From contig CALULH010000004.1 of the NCBI GenBank assembly GCA_944321435.1, positions 146,530 to 210,529 on the forward strand: a stretch of 64,000 nt of DNA, in the 5' to 3' direction. The position numbers and the translations under genes are program-made. Below the pieces are notes generated by a model, which saw only the letters and a program-made list of their open reading frames with translations, ran no database searches and was not told the origin of the DNA. Origin of the DNA: an uncultured Coriobacteriaceae bacterium. GTDB lineage: Bacteria; Actinomycetota; Coriobacteriia; Coriobacteriales; Coriobacteriaceae. This document shows, piece by piece, positions 41,528 to 50,264 of the stretch (within the stretch, counting starts at the first letter, position 1; each line of letters opens with the position of its first letter).

Positions 41528-41608
41528 CCGCCGCATCTCTCCCTGCGCAAGCCCGCGCCGGCCGACGAATAACGTCCGGTTGGCGCGGGCGTCTGGCTTT
41601 TATCGCCC
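41528..41608 (+). repeat. Island-bounding repeat, copy 3
   Basis: It carries both the left flank of copy 2 and the right flank of copy 1 (TCTGGCTTTTATCGCCC), with the same hairpin between. Confidence 0.88.
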
Positions 41609-41661
41609 CCGATGCCGATAATGGAAAGTCACGAGAGCCGTCAGGAGGGGGAAGGGTCGAC

Positions 41662-41976
41662 ATGAAGAAGCTGCTGTTCGCGTGCACCGCGGGGATGTCC
41701 ACCCGCTTGCTCATCCAGCGCATGCGCGAGGAGATCAAGGCGCGCAACCTCGACCTCAAGATGACGGCGCTGTCGCTTTCCGAGGCGCTCGACGCCGCTC
41801 CCGACGCCGACGTGGTGCTTCTCGGCCCGCAGATCGCCTATGCGCGCACCGAGCTCGAGCGCGCCGTGCACGGCAAGGTGCCGGTGGGCGTGATCTCCAT
41901 GGCGGATTTTGGCCATATGAACGTGGGCAACATCCTCGACCAGGCGTTTGCCCTGATGGACGAGAAGGACGCGTAA
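41662..41976 (+). CDS. PTS EIIB component, lactose/cellobiose family
   Basis: 104 residues. The active-site loop FACTAGMSTRLLIQRM has phosphocysteine Cys8, with VVLLGPQIAYARTELE and VGVISMADFGHMNVGNIL following. AGGAGGGGGAAGGG precedes the ATG. It lies just beyond the third island repeat, about 5 kb from the broken EIIC/GH4 genes in the same direction, and fits as the last gene of that operon before the island split it. A strong terminator follows. Confidence 0.93.
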   Translation: MKKLLFACTAGMSTRLLIQRMREEIKARNLDLKMTALSLSEALDAAPDADVVLLGPQIAYARTELERAVHGKVPVGVISMADFGHMNVGNILDQAFALMDEKDA

Positions 41977-41995
41977 TACGCAGCGTGCCATATGG

Positions 41996-42053
41996 CAGGG
42001 CCCCTTGGTTCGCGCGCCGGATGCGGCGTGCGAACCAAGGGGCCCTGTTTTCA
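41996..42053. terminator. Strong terminator after EIIB, between convergent genes
   Basis: An 18-bp perfect stem (41996-42013 with 42030-42047) followed by TTTTC. Confidence 0.95.
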
Positions 42054-42085
42054 AAGGCAGTGTCGGGCGGTCCGAAGGCGGCTTC

Positions 42086-43135
42086 CTACAGCTGCAGGTT
42101 CGCCATGAGGACCGCCATGAAGATGAAGGCCACCACGAAGGCCCCGCCGGAGGTGGGGGCCATGAAGCGGTCGAAGGACGTGCTGTCGGGCTCGGCCAGG
42201 ATCTCGCGTTCCGTGCGGAAGAGCTGCACGAAGCTGATGAGCACCATCACCACGCCGAGCACGCTCAGGTGGCCGGACACCGCCAGGTAGGCTATGAACA
42301 GGACCGCCGAGAGGTTCACCAGCACGGCGTAGTAGGTGCGCATGCGCGCGTCTCCTAGCTTGTTGGCGATGGTGACCTTGCCCTTTGCGCGGTCGTCGTC
42401 CGCGTCGCGCATGTTGTTGACGTGCATCACGGCCATGACGAGCAGTCCCAGCGCAACCCCCGGGATCAGCGTGAGCGGATCGAGCTCATGGGTGTAGAGG
42501 AAGCTTCCTGCAACCACGCTTACCGGCCCGAAGAACACGAAGCTCATGAGGTCGCCCAGACCCCGATAGCCGTACGGCCGCTTGCCAACGGTGTAGGCGA
42601 TGGCCGCCCAGATGGCCAGGACCCCCAGCGCCAGCAGCGCGCCGCCGGCCACGCGCGGGTCGCCGGTAAAAGCGGGGCCTCCTGCCAGCGAAACGTAGAT
42701 CAGCGCTGCGCCCAGCGCCAAGGCGAGCAGGCTCAGCGCGACGAGTGCCGCGCGCATCTGCCCGGGCGTGATGAGCCCGGCCTGCATGCCGCGGCGCGGG
42801 CCCACGCGCGTCTCGTCGTCCAGGCCGTTGGCCAGGTCTCCGTACTCGTCGGCAAAGTTGGCGATGACCTGCAGCAGCATGGCGACCGCTGCCATGAGTA
42901 GGGCTACGGGCAGGCGGAACACGCCCGCGCGGTAGGCTATGCCGGCGGCGATAAGGGTGCCTGCCATGGCCAGGGGCAGCGTGCGGGTGCGCACCGCCGT
43001 GAGCCAGGCCTCGCCAGGGGTCGTGGGGCCGGCAGGCGCAAGGGCCGTGGTGCGCTTGGGCTGCGGCCCGCGGGCGTCGGTCTGGGCGTTGCGCGCGGCC
43101 GCGCGCCGCTTCTTTTTGGATTTGCTGTGCGCCAT
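42086..43135 (-). CDS. menA: 1,4-dihydroxy-2-naphthoate polyprenyltransferase (MenA)
   Basis: 349 residues. It attaches the prenyl tail in menaquinone synthesis, in the membrane. UbiA-family Asp-rich motifs are present: NFADEYGDLANGLDDE (near residue 98) and NNMRDADDDRAKGK (near residue 245), with eight or nine transmembrane segments. A basic, Lys-rich N-terminal 30 residues (SKSKKKRRAAARN) is an unusual addition. The ATG at 43135 is chosen because the frame upstream is unrelated low-complexity sequence. Menaquinone would serve the anaerobic respiration implied by the cytochrome at the window start. Confidence 0.93.
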   Translation of the reverse strand: MAHSKSKKKRRAAARNAQTDARGPQPKRTTALAPAGPTTPGEAWLTAVRTRTLPLAMAGTLIAAGIAYRAGVFRLPVALLMAAVAMLLQVIANFADEYGDLANGLDDETRVGPRRGMQAGLITPGQMRAALVALSLLALALGAALIYVSLAGGPAFTGDPRVAGGALLALGVLAIWAAIAYTVGKRPYGYRGLGDLMSFVFFGPVSVVAGSFLYTHELDPLTLIPGVALGLLVMAVMHVNNMRDADDDRAKGKVTIANKLGDARMRTYYAVLVNLSAVLFIAYLAVSGHLSVLGVVMVLISFVQLFRTEREILAEPDSTSFDRFMAPTSGGAFVVAFIFMAVLMANLQL

Positions 43136-43505
43136 GGGTGGACAACTCCCGTCTCGGCAGATAATGACCCCCATCCTAGCACAGGGCGTGATACGATACC
43201 CCCTTGCAGGCAGGTTGCCCGACGGCGGCCTGGCGCACATCGTACCCGCCGGGTGGCTCGGCTTGGGTTCCGGCCAAGCGCGCCAGCGCGTTTCGCCTCT
43301 TCCCGTCCCAGCGCCCGCGCTTCTCGCCCATTCCCCGCAAGGAGGTTCGTCCGCATGTTCCTGACGCTCGACAAGCTCTAGCTGCGCTCGCAGAGAGCGG
43401 GGCGCGCCTGCGGTACCTATCGTCCGCCTGCGCCGCATCCGCTGACAGCCGGTGCTCTCGACCGTTGCGCGGCGCAGCCGCCGCGCGGCATACCAAGGAG
43501 GATTC
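43136..43505. other. Space between divergent menA and prfA, with a possible leader peptide
   Basis: No normal gene. GCGCTTCTCGCCC (43317-43329) is a copy of the recurrent motif. An 8-codon frame, MFLTLDKL (43355-43381), has a strong ribosome site AAGGAGG (43339-43345) before it and could be a leader peptide. Confidence 0.4.
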
Positions 43506-44573
43506 ATGCGCGACAAACTTGAGAAGCTCATCGCCGCGTACGAGGAGCTTGAGAAGAAGCTGTCCGACCCCAGCGTGGTGGCGGACCAGAAGGAGTACAT
43601 GCGCCTTGCCAAGGAGCACGCGCACCAGGCCGAGCTCATCGCCAAGGCGCGCGAGTACGTGGGCGCGCTCGACGACATCGACGTGGCCAAGGAGATGCTT
43701 GCCGAGGAGTCCGACCCGGACGCCAAGGCCCTGCTGCAAGAGGACATCGCCGCCAACGAGGCCAAGCTGCCCGATCTCGAGGACGAGATCAAGATCATGC
43801 TGATCCCCGGCGACCCCAACGACGAGAAGAACACCATCGTGGAGATCCGCGCGGGCGTGGGCGGCGACGAGGCCGCCATCTTCGCGGGCGACCTCTACAA
43901 GATGTACCAGCGCTTCTGCGATTCCCGTAAATGGAAGATCGAGGTGCTCGACGCGAGCCCCGGCGAGCAGGGCGGCTTCAAGACCGTCGAGTTCAAGGTC
44001 ACGGGCGACAAGGTCTACTCCATCATGAAGTACGAGAGCGGCGTACACCGCGTGCAGCGCGTTCCCAAGACCGAGAGCCAGGGCCGCATCCAGACCTCCA
44101 CGGCCACGGTGGCGGTGCTGCCCGAGGCCGACGAGATCGACATCCAGATCGACCCCGGCGACCTGCGCATCGACACCTACTGCGCCTCCGGCCCTGGCGG
44201 CCAGTGCGTCAACACCACCTACTCGGCGGTGCGCATCACCCACCTGCCCACCAACACCGTGGTGCAGTCCCAGGAGCAGCGCTCCCAGATCCAGAACCGC
44301 GAGGTCTGCATGCAGATGCTGCGCGCCCGCCTGTATGAGATGGAGCTGGAGCGTCAGCAGGCCGAGCTGGGGGCCGAGCGCCAGAGCCAGATCGGCCATG
44401 GCGCGCGTTCCGAGAAGATCCGCACCTACAACCAGCCGCAGGACCGCGTGACCGACCACCGCATCGGGTTCAACAGCACGTACAACAGCGTGCTCACCGG
44501 CGATGGCCTGGAAAGCGTGATCGACGCTTTGGCCGCCGCCGACCGCGCGGAGAAGCTCGCCCAGACCGTGTAA
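43506..44573 (+). CDS. prfA: Peptide chain release factor 1
   Basis: 355 residues. It recognises UAA and UAG stop codons and triggers peptide release. The GGQ loop is [15 protein letters not shown] (near 222-236), the codon-recognition P-x-T is PKT within [14 protein letters not shown], and the N-terminal coiled coil and C-terminal [19 protein letters not shown] block are complete. Cys after GGQ in place of His/Ser is a mild variant. GGAGGATTC precedes the ATG at 43506. prmC, which methylates the GGQ glutamine, is the next gene downstream. Confidence 0.97.
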   Translation: MRDKLEKLIAAYEELEKKLSDPSVVADQKEYMRLAKEHAHQAELIAKAREYVGALDDIDVAKEMLAEESDPDAKALLQEDIAANEAKLPDLEDEIKIMLIPGDPNDEKNTIVEIRAGVGGDEAAIFAGDLYKMYQRFCDSRKWKIEVLDASPGEQGGFKTVEFKVTGDKVYSIMKYESGVHRVQRVPKTESQGRIQTSTATVAVLPEADEIDIQIDPGDLRIDTYCASGPGGQCVNTTYSAVRITHLPTNTVVQSQEQRSQIQNREVCMQMLRARLYEMELERQQAELGAERQSQIGHGARSEKIRTYNQPQDRVTDHRIGFNSTYNSVLTGDGLESVIDALAAADRAEKLAQTV

Positions 44574-44604
44574 GTCGACGCTGTGCGCAGCGCGTTTTCT
44601 CGCT

Positions 44605-44676
44605 GAAAATAATCGCACCGAAGGCATCAGAATCGGGCTCAAAACGCCGGAAAATGATGCCTTCGGTGCGATTTTG
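44605..44676. repeat. Dispersed hairpin repeat, copy 2
   Basis: A perfect 19-bp stem (44611-44629 with 44655-44673) has the same AATCGCACCGAAGGCAT core as copy 1. The loop segment AGAATCGGGCTC is the reverse complement of that of copy 1, so the elements lie in opposite orientation. It lies 32 bp after prfA. Confidence 0.85.
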
Positions 44677-44719
44677 CGTGAGGAGGCGCGCGGCGCGTTG
44701 CTGTGCCGCCGACCGGGGG

Positions 44720-44927
44720 CGCGTCGAAACTCTGGCGTTAGAGTTTCGACAGTCTTGGGATCTCCATGTATGAGATCTTTTTTAAGTTGCATAACATATG
44801 CGATACGTGCAGGTATTAATCACATTAACTGCATACCGTTTGCCCAGCTCGTCGAAACTCTGGCAAAACGGGGGTTGCGGAGGCTGCGGCGGCGCCTGCG
44901 GTCCGCGCGTGGGGACGGTATGCAGTA
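44720..44927. other. Structured non-coding region between prfA and prmC
   Basis: CGTCGAAACTCTGGC occurs at 44722-44736 and 44850-44864. The first forms a hairpin with AGAGTTTCGAC (44740-44750). GATCTC/GAGATC plus TTTTTT (44759-44783) is an intrinsic terminator. ACTGCATACCGT (44828-44839) and ACGGTATGCAGT (44915-44926) form a perfect 12-bp inverted pair. No gene. Confidence 0.6.
44759..44784 (+). terminator. Terminator inside the prfA-prmC space
   Basis: GATCTC-CATGTAT-GAGATC followed by TTTTTT. Confidence 0.75.
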
Positions 44928-45039
44928 GAATCTCCCTCACAGAAACGCACGGCGCCGCGGCGGGCCTCCCAAGAGTTCGGCGCGGGGCGAGAAGAACGGG
45001 CTGGCGGAGCCGGCCACGGGCACGAGGATGGTGAGGGCG

Positions 45040-46524
45040 ATGGCGGGCGAGGCAACCTGGACGATCAAGAGCTGCTTGGACTGGACGCGCGGGTATCTGG
45101 AGCGCCATGGGGACGATAAGGCGCGCCTGGCGGCCGAGTGGCTGCTCACGGCGGCCACCGGCCTCAGCCGCGTGCAGCTCTACGTCAACTTTGACCGCCC
45201 GCTCACGTCCGGGGAGCTCAGCCGGCTGCACGCCATGATCAAACGCCGCGCTACCGGTGAGCCGCTGCAGTACATCACGGGCGAGACGGCCTTCCGCATG
45301 ATCACCGTGGCCTGCGCGCCCGGGGTCCTCATCCCGCGCCCGGAGACCGAGATGCTGGTGGACGAGGTCCTCTCCTACCTGGACAAGCGCGTGCTCAATG
45401 CCGGGGCGGACGCCCCGCGCAAGCGCGCCGTGCTGGACTGGAGCCATGACGTGGCCGATAAGATCGCGGCCGCGCAGCGCGCGCAGGGGGGCGCGGACTC
45501 GGTGACGGAGCGGATGGGCGCGGTTGCGCCGGGGGAGGGTGGCGCTCCTGTTGCTGCGCCCGGCTTGAGCGCCGATGCGCAAGGGGGCGCCGCTGCTGCC
45601 CTGGGGGCACTGCCGACCGGCGCCGCGCCCTCCGCGCAGGCGGCTCTCGGGGAAGATGACGAGGACGAGAACCGCCCCGTGACGGCGGTCTTCGGGTCGG
45701 CGGGCTTCTCGGCCGAGGAGGACGAGGCCGCCGCCGCGCAGTCGGCCGTTGCGGCCAGTGCGGGCACGGGAGCTGCCGATGCCGCCGCAGCGGAGGGCGT
45801 TCCTGCGGAGGGTGTCGATGCGGCTGTGGCGGAGGGCGCTACCGCGGAGGGCACGGGGAGCGTCAGCTCAGACGCGGAAGGCGCAGGCGCCGTGGGGACG
45901 GCTGGTCCGGACGCGGGTGAGGCGGCCGCCGCGGACACGGCGCCGGCGGAGCCCGTCCCCGCTCCGGTGGCGCGCGTGGTCGAGGTGGGGTGCGGCACGG
46001 GCTGCATAGGCCTCTCCCTTGCCGTGGAGCGCCCGGGGGCGGTGCGCGTGCTGGAGATAGACATCGCGCCCGAGGCCTGCGCCCTTACGCGCCGGAACCG
46101 CGACAAGCTGGACCTTTCGGGCGCCGTGGCCATCCGCCAGGGCGATCTGCTCACCCCGGTGCGCCCGGCCGAGCGGGGCACCTTCGACGTGCTGGTGTCC
46201 AATCCCCCCTACATTCCCACGAGCGTCATGCGCGAGCTCCCGCACGAGGTCTCCGCCTTTGAGCCGGCTTTGGCGCTGGAGGGCGGCGCAGACGGCTTGG
46301 ACGTGTTCCGGCGCCTTGTGCAGGGGGCTCCGACGGTGCTCAAGCCGGGCGGTTTCTTTGCGTGCGAGCTGCATGAGACCACTCTCGACGCGGCGGCCTC
46401 CATTTGCCGCGGCGCCGGTTTTGCCGACGTGCGCGTGGTGCACGACCTCACCGGGCGCCCGCGGTTCGTGACTGCGCGCATGCCGGAAGACGTTGCCGAA
46501 GCTCCCGTACCGCAGCCTTGCTAA
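45040..46524 (+). CDS. prmC: PrmC protein-glutamine methyltransferase with large acidic insert
   Basis: 494 residues; the usual length is about 290. It N5-methylates the GGQ glutamine of release factors. The N-terminal helical domain (about 8-85) and the IPRPETEMLVDEVL block (near 98-111) are normal, as are the SAM motif VVEVGCGTGCIGLSLA (near 313-328), NPPYIP (388) and the C-terminal core. Between them lie about 190 residues (about 120-310) of Ala/Gly/Glu-rich, acidic low-complexity sequence not in the family. The insert keeps frame and codon bias. The start is uncertain: ATG 45040 or ATG 45028. Confidence 0.88.
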   Translation: MAGEATWTIKSCLDWTRGYLERHGDDKARLAAEWLLTAATGLSRVQLYVNFDRPLTSGELSRLHAMIKRRATGEPLQYITGETAFRMITVACAPGVLIPRPETEMLVDEVLSYLDKRVLNAGADAPRKRAVLDWSHDVADKIAAAQRAQGGADSVTERMGAVAPGEGGAPVAAPGLSADAQGGAAAALGALPTGAAPSAQAALGEDDEDENRPVTAVFGSAGFSAEEDEAAAAQSAVAASAGTGAADAAAAEGVPAEGVDAAVAEGATAEGTGSVSSDAEGAGAVGTAGPDAGEAAAADTAPAEPVPAPVARVVEVGCGTGCIGLSLAVERPGAVRVLEIDIAPEACALTRRNRDKLDLSGAVAIRQGDLLTPVRPAERGTFDVLVSNPPYIPTSVMRELPHEVSAFEPALALEGGADGLDVFRRLVQGAPTVLKPGGFFACELHETTLDAAASICRGAGFADVRVVHDLTGRPRFVTARMPEDVAEAPVPQPC

Positions 46525-46751
46525 TCCGTTGCGGCGAACGGTCGGTTCCCGTTTGCGAACGGCGGCGCCTCCACAGCCCCACGACAAATAGCTCCCATTC
46601 ACCAGACAGCGCACCCCGTTTGCGATAAAACCGTCAATTCGCGGCCGCGCGGCGGGCGTGAATGCGACAATGGCTTACAAGCAAAGCTGAATGCATCGGA
46701 AAGGCGGTCAGAAGCCTCTCACGTTGTCTGATCAAGAAAGGTTGTGGCGTA

Positions 46752-47414
46752 ATGGCACGCACGTACAAGACGAACGAGGCGACGCCACATCCGCTTGCGA
46801 TCGACGACGTGGCCGAGGAGCTGCTGCGCGGCGCGTTGGGCCTGTACCCCACTGAGACGGTTTACGGTATCGGGGTGGCCGTGCGCACGCCTGCTGGCGT
46901 GTCCGCCGGCTATCCTCGCATCTTCTCGCTCAAGCAGCGCGCGGAGACCCAGACGGTGCCCTGGCTCGTGGGCGATGTGTCGGATCTCGAGACCTACGGC
47001 GTGGGCGTCGACGATGAGACCCTGCGCCTGGCCGAGGCGTTCTGGCCGGGCGCGCTCACCCTTGTCGTGCATGCGTCGAGCGCGGTGCCCAAAGCGCTTC
47101 AGGCGGGCGACGGCACGGTGGCGCTGCGCGTGTCGCGCTCTCCCGTGGTGGCCGCCCTTATCCGCGCGTGCCGTTGCCCGCTGGCAACTACGAGCGCCAA
47201 CACCCACGGTATGCCCGCGCCCACGGTATTTTCCGAGGTGGAGCCCCGTATCCTGGAGGGCGTGGACGTGGCGATCGACGGCGGGGCAACCATGTGCGGC
47301 GAGGCATCGACCATCGTATCGTGCTTGGGGCCGCGTCCGCAGATCCTGCGCGAGGGCGCCCTTTCCGCACAGCAGATCGCCGAAGTGCTCGGGTCGGACC
47401 CGGGCCGTCTATAG
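46752..47414 (+). CDS. tsaC: L-threonylcarbamoyladenylate synthase (TsaC/Sua5 family)
   Basis: 220 residues. It makes threonylcarbamoyl-AMP for the t6A modification of ANN-decoding tRNAs. Blocks seen: GLYPTETVYGIG (near residue 36), the KQR-type FSLKQRAETQ, FWPGALTLVVHAS, VALRVSRSPVVAALI, PLATTSANTHGMPAP and the C-terminal STIVSCLG. The C-terminal Sua5 domain is absent, as in TsaC/YrdC-length forms. The order prfA-prmC-sua5 is conserved in many bacteria. AAAGG lies upstream of the ATG at 46752. glpK starts 14 bp after its stop. Confidence 0.92.
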   Translation: MARTYKTNEATPHPLAIDDVAEELLRGALGLYPTETVYGIGVAVRTPAGVSAGYPRIFSLKQRAETQTVPWLVGDVSDLETYGVGVDDETLRLAEAFWPGALTLVVHASSAVPKALQAGDGTVALRVSRSPVVAALIRACRCPLATTSANTHGMPAPTVFSEVEPRILEGVDVAIDGGATMCGEASTIVSCLGPRPQILREGALSAQQIAEVLGSDPGRL

Positions 47415-47428
47415 AACAGTAGGTCATC

Positions 47429-48976
47429 ATGCCCCTCTCCCTTTCCGACCTCGGCGTGATCGACAGCATCGCGCTGCCCCCGCGCAACTCTTATGTCATG
47501 GCCCTTGACTGCGGCACCACCTCGGTGCGCGCATTGCTCATTGACGAGTACGGCTGCGTGGTTGCCCAGGCATCCCGCCCGGTGTCGACCACCTATCCGC
47601 GCCCCGGCTGGGTCGAGCAGGACCCCACCGAGCTTCTCGCAAGCCAAATCGCGGCGATGATCGAGGTTCAGTTCAAAAGCGGTATCCATTCGGCCAGCAT
47701 CGCCGCGGTCGGCATCACCAACCAACGCGAGACGACCGTTGTTTGGGACCGCAGCACCGGGCAGCCCATAACGGGCGCCATCTCGTGGCAGTGCCGTCGT
47801 ACGGCGCCTATCGCCGAGGCGCTGGTGACCGACGGCTACTCCGAGACCATTTTCGAGAAGACCGGCCTCATCCCCGACGCGTACTTCTCGGCCACCAAGC
47901 TCAAGTGGATCTTGGAGAACGTGGCCGGCGCGCGCGAGATGGCCGACGAGGGCAGGCTCCTGTTCGGCACGGTGGACACGTGGCTCGTGTTCAGCCTTAC
48001 GGGCGGCGCGGTTCATGCCACCGACTACACCAACGCCAGCCGCACCATGCTCTTCAACATCCACACGCTCACCTGGGACGAGGATCTGCTGCGTATGTTG
48101 GATATCCCGCGCAGCATGCTGCCCGAGGTCCGCCCCAGCTCGGGCGACTTCGGCCGCGTTTCCGGCGAGATCATGACGCACATGCCGCCTATCACCGGCG
48201 TTGCGGGCGACCAGCAGGCGTCGCTGTTCGGCCATTGCTGCTTTGAGCGCGGTTCGGCGAAGAGCACCTACGGCACCGGCTGCTTCATGCTCATTAACAC
48301 CGGCGACCAGGTTGTGCGTTCCAGCCACGGGCTTGTCTCCACCATCGGCATCGCCGAGGGCGGGGAGGTGTCCTACGCGCTGGAGGGCTCCATCTTCCAA
48401 GCCGGCTCGGTCATCGAATGGCTGCGCGACAACTTGGGCGTTATCGAGGATCCGTCCGAGACGTCGGATATCGCCCGGTCGCTGCCCGACAACGGCGGCT
48501 GCTACCTCGTGCCCGCTTTCACCGGCCTGGGCTCGCCGTGGTGGGACTCCGATGCCCGCGGCACCATCTGCGGCCTCACGCGCGCGTCCAACCGCGCCAC
48601 GCTTGTGCGCGCGGCCTGCGAGTCCATTGCCTACCAGGCGTACGACGTGCTCGAGGCCATGGAGGCGGATGCCGGCATCAAGCTCTCGTGCCTGTCGGTT
48701 GACGGCGGGGTCAGCCGCAACGACTTCATCATGCAGTTCCAGTCCGACCTGCTCCAGATTCCCGTGGAGCGCGATGAGGTCGTCGAGACCACGGCCTTGG
48801 GCGCCGCCTACTTGGCAGGACTCGCCGTGGGCTATTGGGAGAGCCGCGAGGAGCTTGTCCAGAACCGCGGCGAGGGCACGCGCTACGAGCCGTCGCGTGC
48901 GCTGGACGTCCGTGCGCGGGAGTTGCGCGGCTGGCGCGAGGCGGTTGCGCGCAGCCTGAGCCAGATAGTAAAGTAG
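47429..48976 (+). CDS. glpK: Glycerol kinase
   Basis: 515 residues. FGGY-family kinase making glycerol-3-phosphate. N-terminal [15 protein letters not shown] (near residue 27), [27 protein letters not shown], the [13 protein letters not shown] block and [12 protein letters not shown] match GlpK, and the C-terminal [35 protein letters not shown] and [17 protein letters not shown] are complete. A 20-residue N-terminal extension precedes the usual start; the ATG at 47498 is an alternative. No glpF or glpD gene is adjacent. AGAACAGTAGG precedes the ATG. Confidence 0.96.
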   Translation: MPLSLSDLGVIDSIALPPRNSYVMALDCGTTSVRALLIDEYGCVVAQASRPVSTTYPRPGWVEQDPTELLASQIAAMIEVQFKSGIHSASIAAVGITNQRETTVVWDRSTGQPITGAISWQCRRTAPIAEALVTDGYSETIFEKTGLIPDAYFSATKLKWILENVAGAREMADEGRLLFGTVDTWLVFSLTGGAVHATDYTNASRTMLFNIHTLTWDEDLLRMLDIPRSMLPEVRPSSGDFGRVSGEIMTHMPPITGVAGDQQASLFGHCCFERGSAKSTYGTGCFMLINTGDQVVRSSHGLVSTIGIAEGGEVSYALEGSIFQAGSVIEWLRDNLGVIEDPSETSDIARSLPDNGGCYLVPAFTGLGSPWWDSDARGTICGLTRASNRATLVRAACESIAYQAYDVLEAMEADAGIKLSCLSVDGGVSRNDFIMQFQSDLLQIPVERDEVVETTALGAAYLAGLAVGYWESREELVQNRGEGTRYEPSRALDVRARELRGWREAVARSLSQIVK

Positions 48977-49032
48977 CGGCGTACCCGCACGTGCGCGCCG
49001 CAGTACGCGGGGCGCGACGAGAGGAGATCCTC

Positions 49033-49728
49033 ATGTGCGCTGCTGAAGACCCTCAGATTTCCCAGCCCGCCCGGACCGCGGCGGGCTGCTCTTGCTGCGG
49101 CGGGGGAGAAGCGCCCGCCGCTCGCGCCGTCGGCGCGCCGGCGGTTGGCGCCGCCGCGACGGAGGGAGGCGCCGCCCCCGTGTCCGGCACCGCCCCGTTC
49201 CGCCATTACGAGCGCCCGTCATGGGACAGTTACTTCATGCAGATAGCCGATGCGGTTGCCACGCGATCCACCTGCCTGCGCCGTCACATAGGCGCCGTGC
49301 TGGTTGCCGACAAGCGCATCCTCGCCACCGGCTACAACGGGGTCCCTGCCGGGATCGCGCACTGCACCAAGGTTGGTTGCCTGCGCGAGCAGCTGGGCAT
49401 TCCCTCCGGCGAGCGTCACGAGCTGTGCCGCGGGCTGCATGCCGAGCAGAACACCCTCATCCAGGCGGCGCGCCACGGCGGCATCGCCACCGACGGGGCC
49501 ACGGTCTACTGCACGGCGCATCCCTGCGTCCAGTGCACCAAGATGCTCATCAACGCCGGCGTCAAGCGCATCGTTTACCGGGACTCCTACCCCGATGAGC
49601 TGTCCAGCGCGCTGTTGGACGAGGCAGGGGTCGAGCTCTGCCATTTTGAGGAGGACGTCCCGACGGCGGGCGTCGCCGCCACCGCATCGCCTGTCCAGGA
49701 CCCTGCGCCCCCTAAGGAGCCCGCATGA
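49033..49728 (+). CDS. dCMP deaminase (cytidine/deoxycytidylate deaminase family)
   Basis: 231 residues. The zinc motifs are [13 protein letters not shown] (HAE, near residue 138) and [13 protein letters not shown] (PCxxC, near 162), within the ComEB/dCMP deaminase pattern [28 protein letters not shown]. It supplies dUMP for thymidylate synthesis. The first 60 residues are a non-conserved Ala/Gly-rich extension with a CSCCGGG cysteine cluster; the C-terminal 25 residues are also low complexity. GAGGAGATCC precedes the ATG at 49033. Its stop overlaps the ATGA start of the next gene. Confidence 0.92.
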   Translation: MCAAEDPQISQPARTAAGCSCCGGGEAPAARAVGAPAVGAAATEGGAAPVSGTAPFRHYERPSWDSYFMQIADAVATRSTCLRRHIGAVLVADKRILATGYNGVPAGIAHCTKVGCLREQLGIPSGERHELCRGLHAEQNTLIQAARHGGIATDGATVYCTAHPCVQCTKMLINAGVKRIVYRDSYPDELSSALLDEAGVELCHFEEDVPTAGVAATASPVQDPAPPKEPA

Positions 49729-50015
49729 TCCAGCAGGAGCTCGAGCACTGGCCGCTCGCCGTGGTGGGGCTCGTCGTCGGCATCGTTTCGTTCCTGCCGC
49801 TCGTGGCGGTTCTCCTGCCGGTCCTAAAGCGCCGTCGGCAGGCCAGCATCGGGCGCGGCTTCGCTGCGTTGGTGGCGTCGTTTCTCATCCTGCTCTTATC
49901 GTTCATCGTGGTCTACCTGCTGTTCGGCGACCAGCTTGTCTACTTTGCCCTGACCTGCATCATGGGGTTCGTGCTGGTGTGGATCGCCGTGGCCTTGGCC
50001 GTGGCGCTCATGTGA
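49725..50015 (+). CDS. Small membrane protein, probable AtpI-like ATP synthase accessory
   Basis: 96 residues with three hydrophobic segments at about 10-32, 43-66 and 70-93 and a basic loop [11 protein letters not shown]. It overlaps the deaminase stop by 4 bp (ATGA), so it is translationally coupled to that gene, and it stands just upstream of atpB, where atpI or uncI is usually found. Sequence identity to AtpI is weak, so the assignment rests on size, topology and position. A large hairpin separates it from atpB. Confidence 0.6.
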   Translation: MIQQELEHWPLAVVGLVVGIVSFLPLVAVLLPVLKRRRQASIGRGFAALVASFLILLLSFIVVYLLFGDQLVYFALTCIMGFVLVWIAVALAVALM

Positions 50016-50020
50016 GCTAC

Positions 50021-50060
50021 GGGCATCAGCCCCGCGCTTTCGGGCGCGGGGCTGATGCCC
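50021..50060 (+). terminator. Long hairpin before the atp operon
   Basis: A 17-bp perfect stem (50021-50037 with 50044-50060) with a 6-nt loop but no T-run. Confidence 0.7.
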
Positions 50061-50264
50061 GGCCCTGCGTTCACCGTTTTGCCACGGGGCCGCCGCCCTG
50101 TCCTTATGGCGCATGCGGCATTGTGCTAGAATCGCCTGACCGGCTCCGCGCAGGCGGTTGCCGCAAGCCTGCTTCCAAAGGTTCGACAGAGAGTTTTCAC
50201 TATTCTGTAACGGATTTGGGTATAGAATGCACGGCAATTTGACGATTGTTGGGAAGGTGAGATC
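50061..50264. promoter_or_regulatory. atp operon control region
   Basis: Two possible -10 elements are seen: TAGAAT (50127-50132, with TG two bases before) and TATAGA (50221-50226). Neither has a strong -35. GC falls around 50195-50245. Confidence 0.4.
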
